DNA of 64,000 nucleotides, from positions 2,024,001 through 2,088,000 of the forward strand of contig NZ_JAYMGI010000002.1 of NCBI RefSeq assembly GCF_035825295.1, written 5' to 3'. The position numbers were made by a program, and so were the translations under genes. This DNA comes from Actinacidiphila sp. DG2A-62. Its GTDB lineage: Bacteria; Actinomycetota; Actinomycetes; Streptomycetales; Streptomycetaceae. The notes beneath the pieces are model-generated. The model was given only the letters and a program-made list of their open reading frames with translations. It had not been told where the DNA came from and searched no databases. Position 1 is the first letter of the stretch, and each line of letters begins with the position of its first letter. Positions 35,978-45,091 of the stretch are shown piece by piece.

Positions 35978-36118
35978 GACATCTATCGGGTTAAGTACGT
36001 TGAGCCAACCCGGGACGGCGGCGCAGCACCTGCGCCGGACATCATGGCCGCCATGTGCCACGGGGGTCCCAGAGTGCAGTCCAACGACGCGCAGTGGTTC
36101 AGGGGAAGGGTTTGCGAA

Positions 36119-37519
36119 ATGAGCAGAATCGGCTACCGCAGACTGGTGGCGGTCGCGCTGGTCACAGGCATCGGCCTGGCCGGCGCGGCGTGTTCCAGCG
36201 ACAAGAAGGACGACTCCGGCAGCAAGGCCAGCAGCGCTTCGGCCGGGACCCCCTTGGACCCCAAGACCAAGGTCACCATCAGCGTCGACTGTGAGCCGCC
36301 GACCACCAAGAAGGCCGAGCGCAAGCAGTGGATCGACGACGTCGCCGAGTTCAACAAGACGTACCCGAACGTGACGATCAAGAGCAAGGACACGTTCCCC
36401 TGCGAGGACCCGGACAAGTTCACCGCCCAGCTCCAGGGCCAGTCCGAGACCGACGTCTTCTACAGCTACGTCACCGACCTCAACCAGGTCCTCGACGCCG
36501 GCCAGGCCGCCGACATCAGCGCGTACGTCAACGACAAGACGGTGCCGAACCTCAAGGACATCGACCCCAACGTCCTGAACATCCTCAAGGACGACGGCAA
36601 GCTCTACGGCCTGCCCACCACGAACTACTCGATGGGCCTGATCTACAACCGCAAGATCTTCAAGGAGGCCGGCCTCGACCCCGACCGGCCGCCGACCACC
36701 TGGGACGAGATCCGGCAGGACGCCAAGGTCATCCAGGACAAGCTGGGCAGCAAGGGCATCCACGGCTTCTTCGAGTACGGCGCCGGCAACCAGGGCGGCT
36801 GGCACCTGACATCCGCGCTCTACGGCGCCGGCAACAACGTGGTCAGCCAGGACGGCACCAAGGCCGCGTTCAACGGCCCCGAGGCCACCCAGATCCTGCA
36901 GACCATCCACGACATGCGCTGGGTCGACAACAGCATGCCGGCCAGCCCCGGCAAGGCGTGGGGCGAGAGCCAGAAGGCGATGGGCGCCGGGCAGATCGGC
37001 ATGTACCTCGCCGCCCCCGACGACATCCAGCTGATGGTCCAGCAGTACGGCGCGAACTACGACGACCTCGGCATGGCGCCGATCCCCGGCGGCAAGACCT
37101 CGCTGATGGGCGGCAACGACTACTTCTTCAAGAAGTCGGACAGCCCGGACCAGATCAAGGCCGGCATCGCCTGGATCAACTTCAAGTTCCTGACCCTGAA
37201 GAAGGGCCAGTTCAACTACGCCCGCAACAAGGCGGACGGCATCCCGGTCGGCCTGCCGCAGCCGTTCTTCTTCACCGGCCAGGCCAAGGCCACCGACACC
37301 GCGGACAAGACCCAGTACGCCACCGTCCCGGTCGCCAACTACAAGAGCTACGTGGACGCGCAGGTGCCGGTGAAGGCCGAGCCGCCGAACGCGCAGAAGC
37401 TCTACACCGTGCTGGACACCGTGATGTCCGGTGTGCTGACCGACAAGAACGCCAACATCGGCAAGCTCCTGTCCACCGCCTCCAGCCAGGCGGACCAGCT
37501 GCTGGCCGCCGGCCAGTAG
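36119..37519 (+). CDS. Sugar ABC transporter solute-binding lipoprotein (second cluster)
   Basis: This 466-residue lipoprotein has a signal peptide ending at the lipobox GAAC with Cys25 as the predicted lipidation site, then a charged linker. The mature domain is a CUT1-type binding protein with VTISVDCEPPTTKKAERKQW, YGLPTTNYSMGLIYNRKIF and GGNDYFFKKSDSPDQIKAGI. It is not closely similar to the MalE-like protein at 284-1582. The ATG at 36119 follows GGGGAAGGG by eight bases; an upstream ATG at 36044 is rejected because it would place the signal peptide internally. Substrate: probably an alpha-linked glucan fragment, judged from the GH13 gene downstream. Confidence 0.88.
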   Translation: MSRIGYRRLVAVALVTGIGLAGAACSSDKKDDSGSKASSASAGTPLDPKTKVTISVDCEPPTTKKAERKQWIDDVAEFNKTYPNVTIKSKDTFPCEDPDKFTAQLQGQSETDVFYSYVTDLNQVLDAGQAADISAYVNDKTVPNLKDIDPNVLNILKDDGKLYGLPTTNYSMGLIYNRKIFKEAGLDPDRPPTTWDEIRQDAKVIQDKLGSKGIHGFFEYGAGNQGGWHLTSALYGAGNNVVSQDGTKAAFNGPEATQILQTIHDMRWVDNSMPASPGKAWGESQKAMGAGQIGMYLAAPDDIQLMVQQYGANYDDLGMAPIPGGKTSLMGGNDYFFKKSDSPDQIKAGIAWINFKFLTLKKGQFNYARNKADGIPVGLPQPFFFTGQAKATDTADKTQYATVPVANYKSYVDAQVPVKAEPPNAQKLYTVLDTVMSGVLTDKNANIGKLLSTASSQADQLLAAGQ

Positions 37520-37526
37520 CAGCGCA

Positions 37527-37563
37527 GCCCGCGGGGGCCGGTCGGCGACCGGCCCCCGCGGGC
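37527..37563 (+). terminator. Strong hairpin between binding protein and permeases (second cluster)
   Basis: Seventeen bases (37527-37543) pair perfectly with 37547-37563 around a three-base loop (GGC), seven bases after the binding-protein stop. It matches the position of the weaker hairpin at 1590-1617 in the first cluster. Partial termination or protection of the upstream message is the expected effect. Confidence 0.7.
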
Positions 37564-37640
37564 GCGACACGGACGCGCCCCGCGCACCGCGCCCGGGCCC
37601 CGTGCGCCCTGTCCGCACCGTTCCCAGCCGAGGAGCCCCC

Positions 37641-38594
37641 ATGGCGGCGACGACCGTCCCCGAGAAAACGACCAAGCGCCACGCCGGGCGCGCATCGGGC
37701 CCGCAGCCCGCAGGCGGCCGCCGGGGCCTGAGCCGCACGGTGGCCCACAACCTCCAGGCCTACGGGTTCCTGATCGGCGCGATCCTCTGCTTCGGCCTGT
37801 TCTCCTGGTACCCGATGGTCCGGGAGTTCATCATGAGCTTCCAGCAGACCAGGCGCGGCGTGACCAGCTGGGTCGGCCTGCACAACATCAAGACCGTCTA
37901 CCACGACCCGTACTTCTGGACGGCGTGGAAGAACACCGCCGAATTCACCCTCTACGCGCTGGTGATCGGTTTCGCGGTGCCGTTCTTCGTGGCCATCCTG
38001 CTCAACGAGCTGCGGCACGCGCGGGCTTATCTGCGCATTCTGGTCTACCTGCCGGTGATGCTCCCGCCGGTGGCCGGCGCGCTGCTGTTCAAGTACTTCT
38101 ACAACCCCGAGTACGGGCTGTTCAACCACATCCTGTCGTTCTTCCACCTGCCGACGTCGCAATGGCTGGACTCCTCGCACACGGCGATGATCTCGGTGGT
38201 GATCGCGGCGACCTGGATGAGCATGGGCAGCGCCACGCTGATCTACCTGGCCGCGCTGCAGAACATCCCCGGTGAGCTGTACGAGGCCGCCGACCTGGAC
38301 GGGGCAGGCCTGTGGAGCAAGATCTGGCACGTCACGATCCCGCAGACCCGGCTGGTGCTGTCGCTGATGCTGCTGCTGCAGATCGTGGCGACGATGCAGG
38401 AATTCACCAACGTGTACCTGATGGCCGGCGGAAACGGCCCGGAGAACTCCACGATGACCGTGGTCTACATGGTCTACCAGTACGGATACCGCTACAACAA
38501 CTTCGGCGGCGCCGCAGCGCTCGGCCTCTTCCTGCTCCTCGTACTCGCCGGATTCTCCGCCCTGTACGCACGGCTGAGCCGGAACAGCGACTAG
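37641..38594 (+). CDS. Sugar ABC transporter permease (MalF-like, second cluster)
   Basis: This 317-residue permease has a basic N-terminus and about six membrane spans, the first at about residues 42-62 (GFLIGAILCFGLFSWYPMV). The ATPase-docking loop reads EAADLDGAGLWSKIWHVTIP. AGGAG lies five bases before ATG 37641, which decides the start over an upstream ATG at 37602. It would work with the permease gene that follows 13 bases later. Confidence 0.92.
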   Translation: MAATTVPEKTTKRHAGRASGPQPAGGRRGLSRTVAHNLQAYGFLIGAILCFGLFSWYPMVREFIMSFQQTRRGVTSWVGLHNIKTVYHDPYFWTAWKNTAEFTLYALVIGFAVPFFVAILLNELRHARAYLRILVYLPVMLPPVAGALLFKYFYNPEYGLFNHILSFFHLPTSQWLDSSHTAMISVVIAATWMSMGSATLIYLAALQNIPGELYEAADLDGAGLWSKIWHVTIPQTRLVLSLMLLLQIVATMQEFTNVYLMAGGNGPENSTMTVVYMVYQYGYRYNNFGGAAALGLFLLLVLAGFSALYARLSRNSD

Positions 38595-38607
38595 GAGGGA
38601 TCGCGTC

Positions 38608-39498
38608 ATGGCAGAATTCACCCCCCAGAACCGGACGCTGATCTCCTCGGCGTCGCTGGCCCGGCGCAAGGGCAAGATCGTCTACTGGACCGTGCTGTCG
38701 GTGGTGCTGGTCGTCTTCACGCTGGTCTTCGTCGGCCCGCTGTACTGGATGGCGACCAGCGGCTTCAAGTCGGTGCACGAGGTGCTGCACAACCCGCCGA
38801 CGCTCTTCCCGCACCACGCCCAGCCGTCCAACTACAAGACGGCCTGGACGCAGCTCAAGCTCGCCCGGCTGCTGTGGAACACCCTGTACTACGCCTTCGG
38901 CGCGCTCGCCTTCCAGCTGGTCTTCGACGTCTCCGCGGCCTACGCGCTGTCCAAGCTCCGCCCGGTGCTGGGCAACGTGATCCTGGGCGCGATGCTCGCG
39001 ACGCTGATGATCCCGGCCGCGGTGCTGATCATCCCGCAGTACATGACCGTGCTCGACCTGCCGCTGCTGCACGTCAACCTGATCAACCACCCGTGGGCGA
39101 TCTGGCTGCCGACGGTCGCCAACGGCTTCAACATCTTCCTGCTCAAACGCTTCTTCGACTCGATCCCGAACGACCTGATGGCGGCCGCCGCGATCGACGG
39201 CGCGGGCCCGACCCGCACGCTGGTGTCCATCGTGCTGCCGATGTCCCGGCCGATCCTCGGCGTGGTGTCGATCTTCGCGGTGGTGAACGTCTGGAAGGAC
39301 TTCCTCTGGCCGATGCTGGTGGAGCCCGACCCGACGAAGCAGCCGATCAACATCGGCATCAACTCGCTGTCCCAGGGCGTGCCGCAGAACGTGCTCATCG
39401 CGGCGCTGGCGATCTCCGCGGTGCCGACGCTGCTGATCTTCCTGCTCTTCCAGCGCAACATCATGTCCGGCCTGACGGCGGGCAGCCTCAAGGGCTGA
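38608..39498 (+). CDS. Sugar ABC transporter permease (MalG-like, second cluster)
   Basis: This 296-residue permease has six probable spans, the first near residues 20-42 (YWTVLSVVLVVFTLVFVGPL). The docking loop reads AAAIDGAGPTRTLVSIVLPM, and the C-terminus NIMSGLTAGSLKG is the usual MalG-type end. GGAGGG lies ten bases upstream of the ATG. No ATPase gene follows, as in the first cluster. Confidence 0.92.
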   Translation: MAEFTPQNRTLISSASLARRKGKIVYWTVLSVVLVVFTLVFVGPLYWMATSGFKSVHEVLHNPPTLFPHHAQPSNYKTAWTQLKLARLLWNTLYYAFGALAFQLVFDVSAAYALSKLRPVLGNVILGAMLATLMIPAAVLIIPQYMTVLDLPLLHVNLINHPWAIWLPTVANGFNIFLLKRFFDSIPNDLMAAAAIDGAGPTRTLVSIVLPMSRPILGVVSIFAVVNVWKDFLWPMLVEPDPTKQPINIGINSLSQGVPQNVLIAALAISAVPTLLIFLLFQRNIMSGLTAGSLKG

Positions 39499-39634
39499 CC
39501 GCCCGCGCGTCCCGCACCCGCGCACCCCGCACGACGTACGCACCACCCATCAGCACTCCGCCGCCGGTCCCTCCATCCGATCCCCGCCAACCGGGGCCGG
39601 CGGCGGGGTCCCACCTGCCCGAAAGGACGTTGAC

Positions 39635-41326
39635 GTGGCAGACACCCCTCAGCCCGAGGCCGACGAGAACTGGTGGCGCGGCGCGGTCATCTACCAGGTC
39701 TATCCGCGTAGCTTCGCCGACAGCAACGGCGACGGGACCGGCGACCTCGCCGGGGTGCGGTCCCGCCTCCCGTACCTGGCCGAGCTGGGCGTCGACGCCC
39801 TGTGGTTCAACCCCTGGTACCCCTCGCCGATGGCCGACGGCGGCTACGACGTCGCCGACTACCGGGACGTCGAACCGGTCTTCGGCACCCTCGCCGAGGC
39901 CGAGAAGCTGATCTCCGAGGCCCTGGCGCTGGGCATCAGGACGATCATCGACATCGTGCCCAACCACATCTCGGCCGCGCACCCGTGGTTCCGCGAGGCG
40001 CTGGCCGGCGGGCCCGGCCACCCGGCCAGGGAACGGTTCTGGTTCCGGCCCGGGCGCGGCGAGCACGGCGAACTGCCCCCGAACAACTGGCCCTCGCAGT
40101 TCGGCGGGCCAGCCTGGACCCGCACCACCGACCCGGACGGCACGCCCGGCGACTGGTTCCTGAACCTCTTCGACTCCGAGCAGCCCGACCTCAACTGGAA
40201 CCACCCGCAGGTGCGGGCCGAGCACGAGGACATCCTGCGGTTCTGGTTCGACCGCGGCGCCGGCGGGGTGCGCATCGACTCGGCCGCGATGGTCTGCAAG
40301 GACCCGCTGCTGCCCGACCTGACCGACGACCCGGCCGCGCCGCACCCGTACATCGACCGCGACGAGCTGCACGACATCTACCGCTCCTGGCGGCGGGTGG
40401 CCGACGCGTACTCGGCCGGCTCGGGGACGGCTGCCGACAACAATGTCCGGCCCGGTGGGGCGCCGCGCACCCGCATCCTGGTCGGCGAGGTGTGGCTGCC
40501 GGACGCCGAGCGGTTCGCCCGCTACCTGCGGCCCGACGAGATGCACACCGCGTTCAACTTCGACTTCCTGTCCTGCCCGTGGGAGCCGGAGCGGCTGCGC
40601 GCCTCGATCGACGTGACGCTGGCCGCGCACGCGCCGGTGAGGGCGCCGGCCACCTGGGTGCTGTGCAACCACGACGTGACGCGCACCGTCACCCGCTACG
40701 GCCGCGCGGACACCGGCTTCGACTTCGCCACCAAGGCGTTCGGGGTGCCCACCGACCTGGAGCTGGGCACCCGGCGGGCCCGGGCGGCCGCGCTGCTGAC
40801 GCTCGCGCTGCCCGGCTCGGTCTACCTCTACCAGGGCGAGGAGCTGGGCCTGCCGGAGGTCGAGGACATCCCGGTGGAGCGGCTGCAGGACCCGATGTAC
40901 CTGCGCTCGGGCGGCGCCAACCCGGGCCGCGACGGCTGCCGGGTGCCGCTGCCGTGGTCCGGCGACCGCGCGCCGTTCGGGTTCGGTCCCGCCGGGTCGG
41001 CCGAGCCGTGGCTGCCGCAGCCGGCGGACTGGGCGGCGCGCACCGCCGAGGTGCAGGCCGCGGACCCGGCGTCGATGCTGTCGCTGTACCGGGCGGCCAT
41101 CGCGCTGCGCAAGGCGGAGCCGGGCCTCGGCGACGGGCCGCTGGAGTGGCTGGCCGCGGCGCCGGGCGTGCTCGCCTTCCGCCGCGGCGAGCGCTTCTCC
41201 TGCGTGGTCAACCTCTCCCCCGAGGCCGTGGAGCTGCCGCCGCACGGCGAGCTGCTGCTCACCTCCGGGCCGCTCACGCCCGAGGGGAGGCTGCCGCGGG
41301 ACACCGCGGTCTGGCTGCGCGACTGA
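39635..41326 (+). CDS. GH13 alpha-glucosidase (second cluster)
   Basis: This 563-residue enzyme has no signal peptide, so it would act on sugar brought in by the transporter. The four GH13 regions are clear: [15 protein letters not shown] with nucleophile Asp215, LVGEVW with acid/base Glu285, and CNHDVTRT with Asp347. The C-terminal domain is short and regular, without the Ala/Gly inserts of the paralogue at 3745-5670. The start is a GTG at 39635 with GAAAGGA eight bases upstream. The two enzymes are clearly paralogues (shared GDGxGDLxGVxxRLPYL). The glycosidic linkage preference is not readable from the sequence. Confidence 0.88.
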   Translation: MADTPQPEADENWWRGAVIYQVYPRSFADSNGDGTGDLAGVRSRLPYLAELGVDALWFNPWYPSPMADGGYDVADYRDVEPVFGTLAEAEKLISEALALGIRTIIDIVPNHISAAHPWFREALAGGPGHPARERFWFRPGRGEHGELPPNNWPSQFGGPAWTRTTDPDGTPGDWFLNLFDSEQPDLNWNHPQVRAEHEDILRFWFDRGAGGVRIDSAAMVCKDPLLPDLTDDPAAPHPYIDRDELHDIYRSWRRVADAYSAGSGTAADNNVRPGGAPRTRILVGEVWLPDAERFARYLRPDEMHTAFNFDFLSCPWEPERLRASIDVTLAAHAPVRAPATWVLCNHDVTRTVTRYGRADTGFDFATKAFGVPTDLELGTRRARAAALLTLALPGSVYLYQGEELGLPEVEDIPVERLQDPMYLRSGGANPGRDGCRVPLPWSGDRAPFGFGPAGSAEPWLPQPADWAARTAEVQAADPASMLSLYRAAIALRKAEPGLGDGPLEWLAAAPGVLAFRRGERFSCVVNLSPEAVELPPHGELLLTSGPLTPEGRLPRDTAVWLRD

Positions 41327-41352
41327 GCCGCCGCCGATCCCGCGTCCGCTCC

Positions 41353-41378
41353 GGGGCCCGCGATCCGTCGCGGGCCCC
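41353..41378 (+). terminator. Hairpin terminator after the second sugar cluster
   Basis: GGGGCCCGCGA (41353-41363) pairs perfectly with TCGCGGGCCCC (41368-41378) around a TCCG loop, followed by TT. It lies 26 bases after the alpha-glucosidase stop codon. Confidence 0.75.
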
Positions 41379-41389
41379 TTCGCCGTGCC

Positions 41390-41480
41390 CGGGCCCGCGT
41401 CCCGAGCCCGCGTCCCGAGCCCGAGTCCCGAGCCCGAGTCCCGGCCCGCGTCCGGACCCGCGGCCCAGGCCCAGGCCCGC
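41390..41480. repeat. Degenerate 12-bp tandem repeats
   Basis: Several units close to CGAGCCCGCGTC and CGAGCCCGAGTC follow each other from about 41390, decaying into CCAGGC units near 41480. They fill the gap between the terminator and the exporter promoter and have no coding support. Confidence 0.6.
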
Positions 41481-41504
41481 CGTCCAGGCTTTGCCGGATC
41501 TTTA

Positions 41505-41527
41505 CGATACGAGACGGGGCCGTATCG
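41505..41527 (+). promoter_or_regulatory. Probable TetR operator upstream of the exporter-repressor operon
   Basis: CGATACG (41505-41511) and CGTATCG (41521-41527) form a perfect 7-bp inverted repeat with a nine-base spacer, 23 bases upstream of the exporter ATG. TTTACG-N16-TATCGA would be a promoter overlapped by it. The obvious candidate ligand is the TetR-family protein encoded by the second gene of the operon. No clear ribosome site precedes the ATG. Confidence 0.6.
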
Positions 41528-41550
41528 AAAATCACCGTACGCTTGTTCTC

Positions 41551-43164
41551 ATGGCTGCTACCTCGACGACTCCGGGCCCCGCCGCGGGCTCCACCGTTCC
41601 GGAGGCGATCCACCGACGCCGGTGGGCGATCCTCACCGTGCTGCTGTTCAGCCTGCTCGTAGTGGTGCTGGACAACTCCATCCTCAATGTGGCGATGAAG
41701 ACGATCGCCCAGCCCTCCCCCACCGGCCTGGGCGCGACCCAGAGCGAGCTGGAGTGGGCGATCAACTCCTACACCCTGGTCTTCGCCGGCCTGCTGTTCA
41801 CCGCGGGCCTGCTCGGCGACCGGCTCGGACGCAAGAAGGTGCTGCTCTTCGGCATGTTCGTGTTCGGCGCGGGCTCCGCGCTGTCCGCGTTCGCCGGCTC
41901 GGCGGGCGAACTCATCGCCTGGCGCGGAGTGATGGGCCTCGGCGGCGCGTTCATCATGCCCGCCACCCTCGCCATCATCATGAACGTCTTCGAGCGCGAG
42001 GAGCAGCCGCGCGCGATCGGCATCTGGGCCGGTGTAGTCGGCCTCGCGATCGCGGTCGGCCCGATCACCGGCGGCGTGCTGCTGCAGCACTTCTGGTGGG
42101 GCTCGGTCTTCCTGGTCAACGTCCCGATCGTGATCGCCGGTCTGATAGCGATGTTCGTCATCGTTCCGGACTCCAAGGACCCCAGGCCCGGCAAGCTCGA
42201 CCCGGTCGGCGTGCTCACCTCGATCGCCGGCCTGGTGCTGCTGATCTACGGCATCATCAAGGGCGGCCAGTACGGCGACTTCACCCGCCCCGAGGTGTGG
42301 GTCACCTCCCTGGCCGGCGTGCTCGTGCTGGCCGGCTTCGTCTGGTACGAGTCGCGCAGCGACCACCCGGCGCTGGACGTCCGGTACTTCAAGAAGCGGC
42401 AGTTCTCCGCCTCCGTGGCGGCGATCGGCCTGGTCTTCTTCGCGCTGATGGGCGTGACGTTCTTCATCGTCTTCTACACCCAGTCCGTCCGCGGCTACAG
42501 CGCCCTGCAGTCCGGCCTGCTGCTGCTCCCGCTGGCCGCCGCGCAGATGGTCTTCGCGCCGCGCGCCCGGATACTCGTGGACCGGATCGGCGCCCGGCTG
42601 GTGTGCGCCGGCGGCATGGCGCTGACCGGCATCGCCTTCCTCGGCTTCCTGCTGCTCGGCCAGAGCACCCCGATCTGGGTGCTGGAGGTCCTGTTCTTCC
42701 TGATGGGCACGGCCATGGCGCACGTCATGCCGCCGGCCACCGTGATGATCATGTCCTCGCTGCCGCGGGAGAAGGCGGGCTCCGGCTCGGCGGTCAACAA
42801 CACCTTCCGTCAGGTCGGCGGTGCGCTGGGCGTCGCGGTGCTCGGCTCGCTGATGTCCACGCTGTACCGCAACGGGATCGACGACCACCTGAACGCGCTG
42901 CCCCCGTCCGCCCGGCACGCCGCGGGCGAGTCGATCGAGGCCACGCTCGGCGTCGCGGACCGGCTCGGCCCGCGCGGCCAGTCGCTGGTGCAGCCCGCCA
43001 ACGACGCGTTCCTGCACGCCATGCACATCACCGCGGCGGCCTCGGCCGGCGTGGCGCTCTTCGGCGCGCTGGTCGCGCTGCTCTTCCTGCCGCCCAAGGC
43101 CGCGCCCGAGAAGGCCGCGCCGCGCGACACCGAGGAACGCGACATGGTGGGTGCAGAGCAGTGA
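41551..43164 (+). CDS. DHA2-family (EmrB/QacA-like) MFS drug exporter
   Basis: This 537-residue exporter has about fourteen membrane spans. Diagnostic motifs are [15 protein letters not shown] in span 1, [13 protein letters not shown] between spans 2 and 3, [20 protein letters not shown], and [19 protein letters not shown] (motif C of antiporters). It would expel a hydrophobic or cationic compound using the proton gradient. The ATG at 41551 lies just after an inverted repeat, and the stop overlaps the start of the TetR gene (GTGA), so the exporter and its probable repressor are made together. Confidence 0.88.
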   Translation: MAATSTTPGPAAGSTVPEAIHRRRWAILTVLLFSLLVVVLDNSILNVAMKTIAQPSPTGLGATQSELEWAINSYTLVFAGLLFTAGLLGDRLGRKKVLLFGMFVFGAGSALSAFAGSAGELIAWRGVMGLGGAFIMPATLAIIMNVFEREEQPRAIGIWAGVVGLAIAVGPITGGVLLQHFWWGSVFLVNVPIVIAGLIAMFVIVPDSKDPRPGKLDPVGVLTSIAGLVLLIYGIIKGGQYGDFTRPEVWVTSLAGVLVLAGFVWYESRSDHPALDVRYFKKRQFSASVAAIGLVFFALMGVTFFIVFYTQSVRGYSALQSGLLLLPLAAAQMVFAPRARILVDRIGARLVCAGGMALTGIAFLGFLLLGQSTPIWVLEVLFFLMGTAMAHVMPPATVMIMSSLPREKAGSGSAVNNTFRQVGGALGVAVLGSLMSTLYRNGIDDHLNALPPSARHAAGESIEATLGVADRLGPRGQSLVQPANDAFLHAMHITAAASAGVALFGALVALLFLPPKAAPEKAAPRDTEERDMVGAEQ

Positions 43165-43904
43165 CCTCTCCGCACCACCCGCACCACCCCGCTCAGGAGC
43201 AGGAGTCCGGCGCCAGGGACACCAAGGACGCCGCCGCGGCCCAGGTCATCGCGGCGGGGCCGGGCACGGGGCCGGACGCGGACGCCGGGTGCGCAGCCCT
43301 CTCGGTGTCCGCGTCCCGGCGCGGCCGACCCCGGGACGCCGGCGTCGAGCAGAGCGTCGTGGACACCGTGCTGCGGCTGGTCTCGGAGGGGACGAGCTTC
43401 GCCGAGCTGTCGATGGAGCGCATCGCCCGCGAGGCCGGCGTCGGCAAGGCGACGGTCTACCGACGCTGGCCCAACAAGGACGCGCTGCTGCTCGACGTGA
43501 TCGCCGTCGCGGAGACCGCGCCGCCCCACAAGAAGCGGACCGGCGTGCTGCGCACGGACCTGATCTCGGCCGTGGAGTACATCCGGCAGCGCAGCCTGGC
43601 CAAGCGGGAGTCGGCGCTGCTGCGGTCGATACTCGCGCAGGTGCACAGCAACAGCGTGCTCTGGCAGCGCTATCACGACACCGTGGTGGCCAAGCGCCGC
43701 CACCTGCTGATGGACCTGCTGGAGGACGGCATCGCCTCCGGGGAGATCCGCCCCGACCTGGGCGACGACGTGGACCTGCTGTGCGACATGGTGGTCGGCC
43801 CGGTCCTCGCCCGCGCCACCCTGCGTCCCGGCGCGGCCCTGCCCGAGGACCTGGCCGAACGCGTCGTGGACACGCTGCTCACCGGAATGAGGCCGCGCCC
43901 CTGA
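43161..43904 (+). CDS. TetR-family transcriptional repressor
   Basis: This 247-residue regulator has a 50-residue hydrophilic extension followed by the TetR helix-turn-helix [20 protein letters not shown], preceded by [10 protein letters not shown]. The C-terminal ligand-binding helices follow. The GTG at 43161 overlaps the exporter stop by four bases. A later start (for example near RRGRPRD) is possible because the extension is unusual. Self-regulation of the exporter operon through the inverted repeat at 41505-41527 is inferred. Confidence 0.85.
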   Translation: MTSPHHPHHPAQEQESGARDTKDAAAAQVIAAGPGTGPDADAGCAALSVSASRRGRPRDAGVEQSVVDTVLRLVSEGTSFAELSMERIAREAGVGKATVYRRWPNKDALLLDVIAVAETAPPHKKRTGVLRTDLISAVEYIRQRSLAKRESALLRSILAQVHSNSVLWQRYHDTVVAKRRHLLMDLLEDGIASGEIRPDLGDDVDLLCDMVVGPVLARATLRPGAALPEDLAERVVDTLLTGMRPRP

Positions 43905-44036
43905 GTATGTGATGGTCTTGTCACAGGCCACCCGAACGCAGCACATCGCGGAACCCATGACCCCCCGCGGCCCGTCGGTTCACATATCGACCCCGTAGGG
44001 TCGGGAGCACATCCGGCACGGCAGCGAGGTTGGCTC

Positions 44037-45080
44037 ATGACGCAGGCGTACGGCGGCACGGAAGCGACTCAGGACGGCGAGCCCGTGTCGCATCCGGCCC
44101 CTGCGCCGGGGCCGCGCGGCGCACGCACCCGTTTTCTGCGCTGGTGGCGCCCGGAGGGCATGTGGCGGCGCGGCATCGTCACCGCGGCCCTGGCCGTGGT
44201 GCTGACGCTGCTGCTGTTCCTGCACTCCGACATCCCCAACCGGATAGGGAATCTGGGCAGTCTGCTGGAGACGTTCCTGCCCTGGGTGGGGCTGGCGATC
44301 CCGGTGCTGCTGGCGGTCGCCGTGGCGCGCCGCTCGGCGACCGCGCTGATCGCGCTGCTGCTGCCGATCGCGGTGTGGCTGAACCTCTTCGGCGGTCTGG
44401 TCGCACCCAAGTCTGCCTCCGGCGGCGACCTCATGGTGCTGACGCACAACGTCAACGCCGAGAACCCCGACCCGGACGGCACCGCCCGCGACGTGGCCGC
44501 GGCGGGTGCGGACGTGGTGGCGCTGGAGGAGCTGGCGGTCAGCGAACAGCCGCGTTACGTCAGGGATCTCAAGGCGGCGTACCCGTACCACTCGGTGCAG
44601 GGCACGGTCGGGCTGTGGAGCAAGTACCCGATCAGTGGGGTGCGGGCGGTGGATATCCGGATGGGCTGGACCCGGGCGATGCGCGCCGCGGTCGCCACCC
44701 CGCACGGCACGGTCGCGGTCTATGTGGCCCATCTGCCGTCGGTACGGGTGAAGTTCGACGCCGGGTTCACCGCGAATCAGCGGGACCGGGCCGCGGACGC
44801 GCTCGGGCACGCCATAGCGTCCGAGCCGCTGCACAGCGTGGTGCTGCTCGGCGACCTCAACGGCACCATGAACGACCGGGCGCTGGCGTCGGTGACCTCG
44901 CAGCTGCGCTCGACCCAGGGCGCGGCGGGCAACGGCTTCGGCTTCAGCTGGCCGGCGTCCTTCCCGATGGCCAGGATCGACCAGATCCTGGTCAAGGGCG
45001 TCGACCCGCGGTCCTCGTGGACCCTGCCGAGGACGGGCAGCGACCACCTCCCGGTCGCCGCCCGCCTGCAACTGCCGTAG
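44037..45080 (+). CDS. Membrane-anchored endonuclease/exonuclease/phosphatase-family protein
   Basis: This 347-residue protein has three membrane segments in its first 125 residues, then an extracytoplasmic catalytic domain of the DNase I/EEP superfamily. Visible active-site motifs are THNVNAEN, VVALEEL, VYVAHLPS, LLGDLNGT and GSDHLPV. The substrate may be a nucleic acid or a phosphoester such as a lipid headgroup; the family does not decide this. It ends 11 bases from the convergent nadE gene, so there is almost no room for separate terminators. A small hairpin GACCC-CGTA-GGGTC lies upstream at 43989-44002. Confidence 0.8.
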   Translation: MTQAYGGTEATQDGEPVSHPAPAPGPRGARTRFLRWWRPEGMWRRGIVTAALAVVLTLLLFLHSDIPNRIGNLGSLLETFLPWVGLAIPVLLAVAVARRSATALIALLLPIAVWLNLFGGLVAPKSASGGDLMVLTHNVNAENPDPDGTARDVAAAGADVVALEELAVSEQPRYVRDLKAAYPYHSVQGTVGLWSKYPISGVRAVDIRMGWTRAMRAAVATPHGTVAVYVAHLPSVRVKFDAGFTANQRDRAADALGHAIASEPLHSVVLLGDLNGTMNDRALASVTSQLRSTQGAAGNGFGFSWPASFPMARIDQILVKGVDPRSSWTLPRTGSDHLPVAARLQLP

Positions 45081-45091
45081 CCTGCCGACCG

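Noticed and set aside
36044..36118. Upstream start for the second binding-protein gene
   Set aside because: It would put 25 residues before a lipoprotein signal peptide; ATG 36119 has a well-spaced ribosome site.
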